A DNA stretch of 64,000 bases from Ceratopteris richardii. Taxonomy: Eukaryota; Streptophyta; Polypodiopsida; Polypodiales; Pteridaceae. A model generated the notes under the pieces. That model did no database searches. It worked only from the letters and a program-made list of their open reading frames with translations, and was not told the DNA's origin. Of this stretch, positions 41,226 through 54,436 are shown piece after piece. The stretch lies in NCBI GenBank assembly GCA_020310875.1, contig CM035407.1:89972632-90036631 (forward strand). Reading direction: 5' to 3'. Made by a program: the position numbers and the translations under genes. Position 1 is the first letter of the stretch. Every line of letters begins with the position of its first letter.

Positions 41226-44200
41226 CACAATGAAGAAATTTCACAATGAAGAAATTGAATTTGAACCCCACCAAGATGGCAACGTTCACTGTTACACTAG
41301 CAGATCAACAGAGGGTTGTGCCAATTGGCATTATTGGAAAGGTACTGATGATAGTACATGATTGTCGCTTTGTTCTGGATTTTGTTGTTATTGCACTTCC
41401 ACACGAGACTTCTTATCCCTTACTCCTGTGAAGACCTTGGCTGAGGCAAGCAAAAGCTTTGCAAGATTGGGAGAAAAACAAACTGTGGATTTCAACAAGC
41501 ACTTATAGCCAACTGTAGGTACATTTGGAAGAAGGATTTGACTCAGGAAAAACTACTGGGTATACTGTGGACACCAGATAAATGCCCTCTCTACCCCAAG
41601 AAGAAGATACATTATTGAATTGGATGATGGAAAGTGCAGAGTGTAGTACGGTCGAAATCAATGAAATAGAGGAAGAAGTTGCAGATGAAGAAGTTGTAGA
41701 AAAAGGCCATGAAGTTCACAAGGAGTTGGAGAATAAGAGTTTGCAGGAGAATACAAACTTTGAAGGGGCAACAAACATAGAAGTATCCGGGAAGGAAAGT
41801 TATGAGCCTGAGTGCAGAGAAGATCTTCCATTTTGGATATACCTTAAGGATGGACCAGAGAACATATTGCAGAATATAAGCTAAAGTCCACTCTTGCATA
41901 CAGTGGAGAAGATTTCTCAAACAAGACTAGTCCTAAAACACTAGTTCAAGAAGTATATCTAGGGGATGAAGAGAACCCTCAAGTAGTCCACTTGGCCTCC
42001 TGGCTATGGCATTATCCCCCTTTACTACAGAAGGTAACTTCTTTACTTTTTGCTTTAAAAAATGTCTTTGCATTGTCCTACAAAGATCTAACAGGGATAC
42101 GAGAGGAGCTTGGATTACATCTAATACCCTTAGTTGAGGGAGCCGTGCCTGCAAGAAGTAGGCCGTATCAACTCAATCCAAATTATGCAGAGGTGGTAAA
42201 GTTGGAAATTACAAAACTAGAAGAAGCAGGTATAATTGTTCCAGTAGAACATTCCACGTGGCTTTCTTCTATGGTTATTGTACCCAAGAAAAATAGTGGA
42301 AAAATAAGAGTCTGCGTTGATTTTTGTGCCTTGAATAAAGTGACTGTTCAAAATGGATTTCCTCAGCCCTTCAAAAAGCAAGTACTTCAGGAAGTAGCTG
42401 GTCACACTTTGTATTGCTTCTTGGATGGTTTTAGTGGCTATAATCAGATAGTGATCCATCCTGATGATAGGAACAAAACAGCCTTCGTTACTCCATGGGG
42501 CACTTACATCTATACCCGCATGGCTTTTGGTTTGAAGAATGCACTAGCTTCATTTAATATAGCAATGTATCTAATATTGGGCAAATTGTTGACAACCTTT
42601 CTACGCATTTTCATGGATGAATTTTCAGTATTTTCAGGCACAGATAGAAGAGCAGCAGTTCAAGATTTCCATGATCATTTGGAAAATCTAAAAGAAAACT
42701 TTGAGCAATCTCTCAAAACAGGTTTGAAATTAAATCCTACTAACTGTCATTTTTTCATCACCAAGGGCACTCTTCTTGGTTACATAGTATCTGCTGAAAG
42801 GACAACAGTTGACCCTGCAAAGGTTACTCCTATTCTTTCAATGCCTATTCCACAAAGCCCAAAGCAAGTGCAAAGTTTTTTGGGCCATGCAGGATACCAT
42901 AGAAGATTCATACGAATGTATTCAGAAATAGCTAAGCCCTTGTCAAGGCTTACCAATAAAAAGGTCCCCTTCTCATGGAGTGCTGAAGCTGAGAAAGCAT
43001 TTTGTGAACTAAAATTGAGGCTATGTACTCCTCCACTTTTAAGTGTTCGTAATTGGTCATTGGAGTCTCATGTGCATACAGATGCCAGTCTTCATGTTGT
43101 TGGTGCACTTCTAGCTCAACCATCATCACACAAGGTTGATAGACCTATCTCCTATGCCAGCATACTACTCATCAAGGCAGAAAGGAACTACAGTACGACC
43201 AAACGGGAAGGTTTGGCCATTGTATTTGCTCTTCAAAAGTTTCGACATTACCTTCTAGGTGTACATTTTATAGTCATATCTGACCACAAGCCTTAGAAGT
43301 ACTTGATAAAGAAGCCTAGAGTAGCTGGAAGGGTTTGGAGATGGTTACTACTGTTTCAAGAATTTAACTTCGATATTCATATTAAGCCACGAAGAGAGCA
43401 CAAAATGGCAGATCAAGTATCCAGGACCGCAATGTGCGAGAAGGCAACATGTATTAATGATGAATTGGTGGATAGTAATCTCTTCCTAGTAGCAACTCAG
43501 ACTGATTGGTATGATGGAATTCTCAATTTACTTACTACTGGAAAACTCGCAGTGCATTTGAAACCTATAGAAAAGAGAAGATTACTCCTTAAAACCAAGG
43601 TGTACTCACTCATAAATGGGAATTCATATAGATATTGTCAGGATGATATCATGAGGAAGTGTGTTTATCCAGAGGAGGTAAACCTATTGCTAGAGGCTGC
43701 ACACAGTGAAGGGTATCTAAAGGGGGAAGAAGTGGCTCACAGAATCATCCACAAAGGACTATGATGGCCTCGTATTTACAAGGATGCGATCAAGTTTGCT
43801 AAAGAATGCCACATTTGTCAAAGATGTGCTCCTACACCAACCAGATCGAATTTCCAACCATTAGTCATATCTACAAGATGGTTCCTATTTGAACGATGGG
43901 GTCTTGATTTCATAGGACCTATTAGTCCAACTGTTCGCCGTGGGGGTAAGAACTATATTTTGATGGCCACATGTTATGCAACTAAATGGATAGAGGCTGA
44001 AGCTACTCTGGATTGCACTACACTGCACGGCTTTAACAATAGCTAAGTTTTTGTATAAACGTGTTTTCTCAAGATTTGGCTACCCACTGGAAATCACTAG
44101 TGATAGGGAAACACATTTTGTGAATCAATTGCTGAGTATTTGACAGGTACAAGGTCTTCCATAAAAAATCTTGTGCCTACTATCCAAGGGCAAATGGCCA

Positions 44201-44809
44201 AGCAGAGAGCTCCAATAGGATTTTGATTGGATTGCTGCACAAATTATCTTTTGATCATCAAAGCTTTTGGCCCCAAGCATTGATCGGTGCAATTTGGGCT
44301 TTCAGAACTACAAACAGGGGAACAACTAGAGAGAGTCCATTTCACTTAGTATATGGAAAATAGGCATTCGCACCATTTGAATTTATTATCTAAAAGGAAA
44401 TGGGAGCCAAAACCATTAGAATTGAAGCTCCCATTAGGAGATTGGTGGTATTAGAATAATACAGAGAAGGAGCAATGCGAAAACTTTAGGTAACACAAGA
44501 AGAGCGCAAAAGAGTGCACGACATGTATCTTAGGACCAATGAAGTAAAGGAAGGATCCTTGGTTTTTGTGCATCAAATTCTAGCAGTATCGACCAAATTG
44601 GCACCCAAATGGATAGGACCATACAGAGTGGTAAAGGTATTACCTCATGGAGCAGTACATCTGGAGGATTTGCAAGGTAAGAGGATACCCCTGGTCAATA
44701 TCTCCAAGGTGAAGAAGTACCTCAATTAAGTTAAATTGGAAGCATTTCATTCACTCTACCTACCATATTTCATTCACTGATTGCTGTTTATTTTGGTAAT
44801 TAAAAAAAA
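41226..44809 (+). mobile_element. Gypsy B unit, protease to polypurine tract
   Basis: Starts inside protease and runs: protease end (41,240-41,580), acidic linker (41,582-41,884), RT (41,992-42,900; FGLKNALASFNIAMYLILGK; FMDEF at the catalytic box), RNase H (42,960-43,480), integrase (43,600-44,729; SEGYLKGEEVAHRIIHKGL, C-terminal APKWIGPYRVVKVLPHGAVH) and polypurine tract. One open stretch of 434 aa survives (41,992-43,296). Broken. Confidence 0.9.
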
Positions 44810-45634
44810 TGAGGATCTCAGCTTGCATGCAAAATAAGTGTAAGTGGTAAAAGTGAAAGTGGAGAAATGGCTGTTGCCGCCAACCATTCATGACGACTGC
44901 CTATTTTTGAGGATCGAATTCAAGACTCGTGGCATATTTGATCTACCGCTCCAATTTTGGGCAATCAATCCGCGCATGATCAGTGGACATGAGGAATCGG
45001 CAAGGCCCTCTTGGCCTATTGGAGCCTATAAATGCAATGGACTTGTGTTCATTTGAGGATATATACATACGTATGTACAAGGGTCCTCTCTTTGCACTCT
45101 ATGGCTATAAGCCTATTATAGGAAGTCAATCTGTGGTGAGGATACAGAGCCTGGGCTTCCTAGTGGAGGGCTAATAGCACTATTGTGAAGAGAGTGGATT
45201 GGTTTTTTCATTCACGGTGAGTCAGTGGTATTTTCATTCTCTTTCCCTTAGAGCAAGTCTTCATACTTTGTATTGATTAGTACCAGTTTGCATCTAGATG
45301 TGTTCATTATACGGATTGGATGAATCTCTTGTATTGATGTTGTTTAGTTCTGAAGTGGCATGTTAGCCCAGAGCATCAACTTTTGAGCACGTCTTTTGCC
45401 TATATTGTAATCGTCTGTGTGAACTAAGGAGCAGTTTTGTCCTTTACAATTGCTATTGACATTGATCTTCTCTCTGAGTGTTTACATTTACTGTACTATT
45501 ATTGTGATCTGCTTGCTTAAAGACATGTTAAAGGGTATATTTCCCTAAGGAGGACCTCCCTTGAGTAGGCGAAGTACTCGAAGTGCATATTTTCTGCTCT
45601 TGTTAAAAGCGGATACCCAAGTACCTCCTCTACA
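44810..45634 (+). repeat. LTR shared by two gypsy B units
   Basis: 825 bases, TGAGGATCTC to CTCTACA, again with pol end on the left and primer site plus gag on the right. Confidence 0.9.
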
Positions 45635-47556
45635 GTTTGGCATGCCCGCTGGGACACTTGCATTTCTGTGAGAGGCCCTCAGGATAGTAAATAGTCCTTT
45701 TTAAGTATTTTTGCCCTATTGCATTTGCAAGTACGTACATGACCCATACACAAGCAGATAAGGAGCCTCTTCATGTACGAAGGAGCCTTAACAAGTCACC
45801 TATCTCTTCGACTAATGAACATAGCTCCCCTCTATCCTCCTTGAATTTATCTATTGATTTGGGTGCGACACCATTGTCAAAGGAGAGGCATAAGAGAACA
45901 TTATATTTCTCCTCAGATACGTCAGAAGAAACACCAGTGCAATGGAGGATCTCTCTCATTTACTCTCCAGACTCAACATCAAGTTCTATACCTTCAAGGG
46001 ACAAGCTTATGAGGATGATAATGATCATGTGAGGAAGTTCATCTCCTTATGCCGTGGATGAGGTCTGCACAATAGAGAGGATGCAATGCTGGTACTCTTC
46101 CCATCCACAATGAAAGGCCTTGCTGACAAATGGTACAGTCAATATGCAGATGGCCATTTTGGTACATGGGAGGCTCTGAAGACGGCATTCTCACAAACAT
46201 TTTGACCTTGTGACACCTTGGAAATAGCTCTAGACGAGCTCGAGAATCTAAGGCTAAGATCAGGTTAATCCTTCCATGAACTTCACACTAGGACAAAGCA
46301 CTTGTTGCACGTCTTCCACATGCTTCAGGTGATTTCTTAGTTAACAAATGTATAGAAAACGCTATGCCTAGGTCATCTCAACAGAAGCTACGTGAGTCTC
46401 TTAGGTTGGATGCAATTCTCAATGATTTTGTTGCAGCAGCATCACGCATTGAAGAAGCTAGGCAACATTTTGAAGGGGAGACACAACCAATGTATGCAGC
46501 AGAAGTAGATCCTATTTCCCAATTGAGGAAAGAATGGGAGGCATTGAGAATGCAACAAAACCACCAAGAAGAGAAGGTCTTGCCACCTTTGCATCGCATT
46601 GATGAGGTAACAAGGTAAGCTGTCAATTTTGTGGAAAGGATGGTCATGACGCTAGAGAGTGTTACTACCTCAAGGGTACATAGCAACGAGGTAACCCTCA
46701 AGCTTTCGATTCATATTATGCTAGTACTTCAAATGCACCTAATAGAGAGGAAAATCCTACGACAAAGCCTAGATATAATAGGCCATTGATGTGTTATTGT
46801 TGTGGTGAGTATGGCCATATGCAAAATAGGTGTTCCCTTCCAAAAGATGAACCTCCTTGTCAACATTGTCCAAAGGCCAAGGATCACTATACCAAAGACT
46901 GCCCAAGAAGCCGTCCTGCTCCAATCCACATGATTGGAGTCTCTCCACAAGAAGAAGGTATGACCACTCAGTCTTATGTTGTTTCATGCTCTACAATGCC
47001 CATGATGTCTAGAGCCAGACAAGCAGTAGCAATCCGTAGAGAGGAACAACAAGGATTCGAGGATCAAGAGGAGGAAAAGAAGGCTGGGTGGAAAGTCCAA
47101 GCAGAAATGGAAGGAGCTTATGAAAGGATGGCTACTTCTTTAATGGACCAACCAATAAGTTTGTAGGAAGACACTTAGGAGCTAAACATTGAACAAATCT
47201 TGAAAGGTATTCATCACAAGGTTAGTCTACATGAAATCATAAACATGGATTCAAAAATCAAAAGTAACCTATTAAAGATTGTACACTCTACTTACTTGAG
47301 CCAACCACCTAGCATAGATGGTTTCATGGTTGATTTTTCCCCTACACCCTGGCAAACTATCAAAGCTCAAGGTTATCTGTTCTTATAAAGGATGAAGCTC
47401 TGAGAGGTGTGATCATAGATGGAGGCTCTGGCATCAATTTGATGCTAGATTTCACAATGAAGAAATTGAATTTGAACTCCACCAAGATGGCACCGTTCAC
47501 TATTACACTAGCAGATCAACACAGGGTTGCGCCACTAGGCATTATTGAAAAGGTAC
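45635..47556 (+). mobile_element. Gypsy B unit, gag to protease start
   Basis: Primer site, gag from 45,739 (MTHTQADKEPLHVRRSLNKS), zinc-knuckle region (46,786-46,930: CYCCGEYGHMQNRC, CQHCPKAKDHYTKDC) and protease start (IIDGGSGINLM-type sequence near 47,410). The match ends near 47,556, where minus-strand copia begins. Broken. Confidence 0.88.
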
Positions 47557-48626
47557 CTCTAGATTGATAGAAAAGGGTAAATTCATGTGAGGTATACTCA
47601 CCCCCATTATCTGAACGTAAAGCCTTAAGCTTAGTTCCTTTTTCAGTGTGAACTAAAGCAAGGCGTTTTTTGAAAGTAGGGAATACCTCATCCTTTGACT
47701 TGATAGGATATACCCAAACTTTTCTAGTAGCATCATCTATGAAAGTGACAAAGTAATCATCTATGAAAGTGACAAAGTGAAGAGAACCACCTAAGGACCT
47801 AGTTGGGCATAGGACCACACACATTTGTATGAACGAGATCTAAATGTTGAATTGAAGAGTCAATGTGCGTTCTATGCACATTTCTGATTTGCTTTCCATA
47901 TTGACAATGCTCACAAAATGAAAAATCATAGAAAGATAACACACGTAAGCAGTGAGAACGAGAAAGATTTTCCATTCCACTACGCGATATATGGCACAAA
48001 CAACCATGCCAAATACAAGCCATAGGCTATTCAGTAACAACTAACAAGTGTTCTTTTGTGATACAAATAAAGGATAAAGTGAGCCAACTTTGGTTCCTTT
48101 TGCAAATAACCATATTGGCCTTTGATATATTAAAGGACTGAGTATAGAAGACCACCTTGTAACCAAGGTCATCAAGTTGATCAACTGACATCAAATTCCA
48201 TGATAAATGAGATACAATGTGTAGATTATGCATAGAAAATTTTGAACCATCAATGAACTACACAACTACATCTCTAATCCCCACAATGTCACACTGGTAA
48301 GAGTCACCAAGTCTCACGGTACGGACATAATTAGAGAAGCATTCTTTGTGTGGTGTCACATGGAAAGAAGAACCAGAATCTAGTAGCCACGTGTGGGAAA
48401 AGAGCCTTAGTTGGCACATCACTATCAAGTGTCAACACATCAGCATCATCAGAAATAGCATTAATTTCTTTAATCATCTTCATCCATGTGAGCACAAAAG
48501 AAACAAAGCTTTTTGCATCTAACTACTCTGATGTCAGTGAAGGAATTCGACGGGATGCACAACAGTGCGCTCTCCTTCTCGAGAGCTGCACGAGGATATC
48601 CTCGGAGTAGAAAAGTGAGCTCATAG
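47557..48626 (-). mobile_element. Copia fragment M2
   Basis: Minus-strand copia: integrase start (47,557-47,880), GAG-pre-integrase (47,880-48,030: ACIWHGCLCHISRSGMENLS, CEHCQYGKQIRNVHR), protease (48,030-48,400: HNLHIVSHLSWNLMSVDQLD and the active site further right), leader and primer site (TGACATCAGAGTAGTTAGAT on the minus strand near 48,515-48,536) and the end of the 5' LTR (48,538-48,626). Unlike M1 and M4 it keeps copia sequence, not repeat X, upstream of integrase. Broken fragment. Confidence 0.85.
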
Positions 48627-51147
48627 TATTGCATTTACAAGTAGGACATGACCCATACACGAGCAGATAAGGAGCCTCTTCGTGTAGGAAGGAGCCTTAA
48701 CAAGTCAGCTATATTTTTCGACTAGTGAACATAGATCGCCTCTACCCTCCTTGAATTTATCTATTGATTTGGGTGCGACACCACTGTCAATGGAGAAGCA
48801 TAGGAAAACATTAGATTTCTCCTCAAATATGTTCTCACAGACATTTCGACCTAGTGACTCCTCAGAAAGAGCTCTAGACCAACTCCAGAATCTAAGGCTA
48901 AGATCAAGTGAATCGTTCCATGAACTTCACAATAGGAAAAAAGCACTTGTTGCACGTCTTCCACATGCTCCAGGTGATTTCTTAGATACAAAGTGGATAG
49001 AAAAAGCTCTACCCGAGTCATCTCAACAGAAACTACGTGAGTCTCTTAGGTTGGATGCAGCCCTCAATGATTTTGTTGCAGTAGCATCATGCATTGAAGA
49101 AGCTAGGCAACATTTTGAAGGGGAGACACAACCAAATTATGCAGCAGAACTAGATCATATTGGCCAATTGAGGAAAGAACTCGAGGCATTGAGAATGCAA
49201 CAAAACCACCAAGAGGAGAAGGTCTTGCCACCTCTGCATCGCACTGATGAGGAAGTAGCCAAACTTCCCCGCGAGTTAGAAGATTTGCGGGCTACTCAGG
49301 ATATAAGAAGGCAGATTTTGGTGTACAATATGTAACAACAATGGACATTCCAATGCTAATTGTCCTAACAAGGTAAGCTGCCAATTTTGTGGAAAGGATG
49401 GTCATGAAGCTAGAGACTATTACTACCTCAAGGGTACACATCAACGAGGTAACCCTCAAGCTTTGGATTCATATTATGCTAGTACTTCAAATGCACCTAA
49501 TAGAGAGGAAAATTGTACGACAAAGCCTAGATATAATAGGCCATTGATGTGTTATCACTGCGGTGAGTATGGCCATATGCAAAATAGGTGTTCCCATCTA
49601 GAAGATGCACCTCCTTCTCAACATTGTCCAGAGTGATCACTATACCAAAGACTACCCAAGAATCCATCCTGCTCCAATCCACATGATTGCAGTCTCTCCA
49701 CAAGAAGAAGGTATGACCACTCAATCTTATGGTGTTTCATCCTCTGCAATGCCCATGGTGACTAGAACCAGACAAGCAGCAGCAATCCATAGAGAGGAAC
49801 AACAAGGATTCGAGGATCAAGAGGAGGAAAAGAAGGCTCGGTGGAAAGGCCAAGCAAAAATTGAAGGAGCTTATGAAAGGATGGCTACTTCTTTAAGGGA
49901 CCAACCAACAAGTCTGCAAGAAGACACTCATGAGGTAAACACTGAACAGATCTTGAAAGGTATTCATCACAAGGTTAGTCTATACGAACTCATAAAGATG
50001 GATTCAAAACTCAGAAGTGACCTATGAAAGATTCTACACTTTGCTTACTTGATCCAACCACCTAGCATATATGGTTTCATGGTTGATTTTCCCCCTGCAC
50101 CCCTGGCAGACTATCAAAGCTCAAGGTTATTTGTTCTTATAAAGGATGAAGCTCTCACAAGTGTGATCATAGATGGAGGCTCTGGCATCAATTTGATGCC
50201 ACATTTCACAATGAAGAAATTGAATTTGAACCCTACCAAGATGGCACCGTTCACTGTTACACTAGCACATCAACATAGGGTTGCACCACTTGGCATTATT
50301 GAAAAGGTACTGATGATAGTACAGGATTGTCGCTTTGTTCTGGATTTTGTTGTTATTGCACTTCCACACGAGACTTCTTATCCGTTACTTTTGTGAAGAC
50401 CTTGGTTGAGGCAAGCAAAAGCTTTGCAAGATTGGGAGAAAAACAAACTGTGGATTTCAACGAGCACCAATAGCCAACTGCACGTACATTTGCAAGAAGG
50501 ATTTGACTCAGGGAAAACTACTGGGTATACTGTGGACACCAAGTAATGCCCTCTCTACCCCAAGAAGAAGATACATTATTGAATTGGATGATGGAAAGTG
50601 CAATGTTGTACGGTGGAAATCAATGAAATAGAGGAAGAAGTTGCAGATGAAGAAGTTGCAGGAAAAGGCCATGAAGTTCACAAGGAGTTGGAGAATAAGA
50701 GTTTGCAGGAGAATACAAACTTTGAAGGGGCAACAAACATGAGCCTGAGTGCAGAGAAGATCTTCCTTTTTTGGATATACCTCAAGGATGGACGAGAGAA
50801 CATATTGCAGAATATAAGCTAAAGTCCACTCCTACATACAGTGGAGAAGATTTCTCAAACAAGACTAGTCCTGAAACACTAGTTCAAGAAGTAAATCTAG
50901 GGGATGAAGAGAACCCTCAAGTAGTCCACTTGGCCTCCTGGCTATGGCATTATCCCCCTTTACTAGAGAAGGTAACTTCTTTACTTTTTGCTTACAAAAA
51001 TGTCTTCGCATTGTCCAAGAAAGATCTAACAGGGATACCAGAGGAGCTTGGATTACATCTAATACCCTTAGTTGAGGGAGCCACGCCTGTAAGAAGTAGG
51101 CCGTATCAACTCAATTCAAAGTATGCAGATGCGTTGATTTTCGTGCC

Positions 51148-52821
51148 TTGAATAAAGTGACTATTCAAGATGGATTTCCTCAACCCTTCACACAGCAAGT
51201 ACTTGAGGAAGTAGCTAGTCGCACTTTGTATAGCTTCCTGGATGGTTTTAGTGGCTATAAGATAGTGATCCATGCTGATGCTAGGGACAAAACAGCCTTC
51301 ATTACTCCATGGGGCACTTATTTCTATAACCGCATGGCTTTTGGTTTGAAGAATGCACCAGCTTCATTTAATAGAACAATGTATCTAATCTTGGGCAAAT
51401 GGTTGACAACCTTTGTACGCATTTTCATGGATGACTTTTCAATATTTTTAGGCACAGATAGAAGAGCAGTAGTTCAAGATTTCCATGATCATTTGGAAAA
51501 TCTAAAAGAAAACTTTGAGCAATGTCTCAAAATAGGTTTGAAATTAAATCCTACTAAATGTCATTTTTTCATCACCAAGGGCACTCTTCTTGGTCACATA
51601 GTATCTGCTGAAGGGACAACGGTTGACCCTGCAAAGGTTACTACTATTCTCTCGATGCCTATTCCACAAAGCCCAAAGGAAGTGCAAAGTTTTTTGGGCC
51701 ATGCAGGATACCATAGAAGATTCATACGAATGTATTCAGAAATAGCTAAGCCCTTGTCAAGGCTTACCAGTAAAAAGATCCCCTTCTCATGGAGTGCTGA
51801 AGCTGAGAAAGCATTTTGTGAACTAAAATTGAGGCTATGTACTGCTCCACTTTTAATTGTTCCTAATTGTTCATTGGAGTTTCATGTGCATACGGATGCC
51901 AATCTTCATGCTGTTGGTGCAGTTCTAGCTCAACCATCATCACACAAGGTTGATAGACCTATCTCTTATGCCAGTAGACTACTCACCAAGGCAGAAAGGA
52001 ACTACAGTACGAGCAAATGGGAAGGTTTGGCCATTGTATTTGCTCTTAAGAAGTTTTGGCATTACCTTCTGGGTGTACATTTTATAGTCATATCTGACCA
52101 CCAGCCTTTGAAGTACTTGATAAAGAAGCCTAGAGTAGCTGGAAGGGTTTGGATATGGTTACTGTTGTTTCAAGAATTTAACTTCGATATTCATATTAAG
52201 CCAAGAAGAGAGCACTACATGGTAGATCAAGTATCCAGGACCGCAATGTGCAAGAAGGCAACAGGTATTAATGATGAACTAGTGGATAGTAATCTCTTCC
52301 TAGTAGCAACTCAGACTAATTCGTATGATGGAATTCTCAATTTTCTTACTACTGGAAAACTCCGAGAGCATTTGTCACCTATAGAAAAGAGAAGATTACT
52401 CCTTAAAACCAAGGCTTACTCACTCATAAATGGGAATTTATATAGATATTGTCAGGATGATATCATCAGGAAGTGTGTTTATCCAGAGGAGGTAAACCTA
52501 TTGCTAAAGGTTGCACACAGTGAAGGGTATCTAAAGCGGGAAGAATTGGCTCACAGAATCATCCACAAAGGACTATGGTGGCCTCGTATTTACAAGGATG
52601 CAATCACGTTTGCTAAAGAATGCCACGTTTGTCAAAGATGTGCTCCTACACCAACAAGATTGAATTTCCAACCATTAGTCATATCTACAGGATGGCTCCT
52701 ATTTGAACCTATTAGTCCAACTGTTCGCCCTGGGGGTAAGAACTATATTTTGATGGCCACATGTTATGCAACTAAATGGATAGAGGCTGAAGCTACTCTG
52801 GTTTGCACTGCACAACTTTAA
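51148..52821 (+). pseudogene. pol: Long RT-RNase H-integrase stretch (gypsy B)
   Basis: 557 aa. RT palm (SFLDGFSGYKIVIHADARDK, TYFYNRMAFGLKNAPASFNR, FMDDFSIFL), connection (GHAGYHRRFIRMYSEIAKPL), RNase H (FHVHTDANLHAVGAVLAQPS; SDHQPLKYLIKKPRVAGRVW), zinc region (HSEGYLKREELAHRIIHKGL, WWPRIYKDAITFAKECHVCQ, i.e. HHCC) and the start of the integrase core (ILMATCYATKWIEAEATL). Gypsy domain order is shown here in one frame. It is part of a broken element and is not expected to act alone. Confidence 0.92.
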
Positions 52822-53522
52822 TAATAGCTAAGTTTTTGTATAAACGTGTTTTCTCAAGATTTGGATACCCACTAGAAATCAGTAGTGATAGGGGAACACA
52901 TTTTGTGAATCAATTGCTCCAATTAGTATTTGGCAGGTACAAGGTCTTCCATAAAAAATCTTGTGCCTACTATCCAAGGGCAAATGGCCAAGCAGAGAGC
53001 TCCAATACGATTTTGATTGGATTGCTGCACAAATTATCTTTTCGTCATCAAAGCTTTTGGCCCCAAGAATTGATCGGTGCAATTTGGGCTTTCAGAACTA
53101 CAAATAGGGGAACCATTGGAGAGAGTCCATTTCACTTAGTATATGGAAAAGAGGCATTGGCACCATTTGAATTTATTATCAAAAAGGAAATGGGAGCCAA
53201 AACCATTGGAATTGAACCTCCCATTAGGAGACTGCTAGTGGCATTAGAATAATACAAAGAAGGAGCAATGCGAAAACTTTAGGTAACACAAGAAGAGTGC
53301 AAAAGAGTGCACCACAGGTATCTTAGGACGAATGAAGTAAAGGAAGGATCTATGGTTTTGGTGCATCAAATTCTAGCAGTATCGACCAAATTGGCACCCA
53401 AATGGATAGGACCATACAGAGTGGTAAAGGTATTACCTCATGGAGCAGTACATTTGGAGGATTTCCAAGGTAAGAGGATAACCCTCGTCAATATCTCCAA
53501 GGTAAAGAAGTACTTGAATTAA
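52822..53522 (+). pseudogene. pol: Integrase core end and C-terminus (gypsy B)
   Basis: SRFGYPLEISSDRGTHFVNQ (second catalytic D), KKSCAYYPRANGQAESSNTI (E region), IWAFRTTNRGTIGESPFHLV and then, at 53,307-53,522, APKWIGPYRVVKVLPHGAVH with NISKVKKYLN at the end. No chromodomain. Confidence 0.88.
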
Positions 53523-53609
53523 GTTAAATTGGAAGCATTTCATTCACTCTACCTACCGTATTTCATTCACTGATTGCAGTTTATTTTGGTAATTAAAAAA
53601 AGAAAAAAA

Positions 53610-54436
53610 TGAGGATCTCAGCTTGCATGCAAAATAAGTGTAAGTGGTAAAAGTGAAAGTGGAGAAATGACTGTTGCCGCCAACCATTCGAGATGTCTGC
53701 CTATTTTTGAGGATCCAATTCAAGACTGGTGGCATATTTGATCTACCCCTCCAATTTTGGGCAATCAATCGGTGCATGATCAATGGACGTGAGGAATCGG
53801 CAAGGCCCTCTTGGCCTATTGGAGCCTATAAATGCAATGGACTTAATGTTGATTTGAGGATATATACATATGTACGTACAAGGGTCCTCTCTTTGCACGC
53901 TATGGCTACAAGCCTACTGTAGGAATTCACTCTATGGTGAGGATACAGAGCGTGGGCTTCCCAGTGGAGGGCTAATAGCACTATAGTGTGAAGAGAGTGG
54001 ATTCAAGGTTTTGTCATTCACGGTGAGTCAGTGGTATTTTCATGCTCTTTCGCTTAGAGAAAGTCTTCATACTATTGATTAGTACCAGTTTGCATCTAGA
54101 TGTGTTCATTATACGGATTGGATGAATCTCTTGTATTGATGTTGTTTAGTTCTGGAGTGGCATGTTAGCCGAGAGCATCAACTTTTGAGCACCTCTTTTG
54201 CCTATATTGTAATCATCTGTGTGAACTAAGGAGTGGTTTCATCCTTTACAATTGCTATTGACATTAATCTTCTCGCTGAGTGTCTACATTTACTGTACTA
54301 TTATTGTGATCTGCCTGCTCAGAGACATTTTAAAGGGTATATTTCCCTAAGGAGGACCTCCCTTGAGTAGGCAAAGTACTGGAACTGCATATTTTTTGCT
54401 CTTGTTAAAAGTGGAAACCCCAGTACCTCCTCTATA
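53610..54436 (+). repeat. LTR shared by two gypsy B units
   Basis: 827 bases starting TGAGGATCTC, with pol end and polypurine tract on the left and primer site plus gag on the right. Confidence 0.9.

Larger units (their letters stand above)
48627..53609 (+). mobile_element. Gypsy B unit, gag to polypurine tract
   Basis: Gag (48,650-50,030; RSSESFHELHNRKKALVARL; zinc knuckles near 49,320-49,640), protease (50,049-50,540; VIIDGGSGINLMPHFTMKKL), linker, RT (50,771-51,740), RNase H (51,760-52,250), integrase (52,480-53,522). The open stretch at 51,148-52,821 (557 aa) covers most of RT, all RNase H and the first part of integrase and is the longest in the window. Its catalytic box reads IFMDDFSIF. 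Broken. Confidence 0.92.
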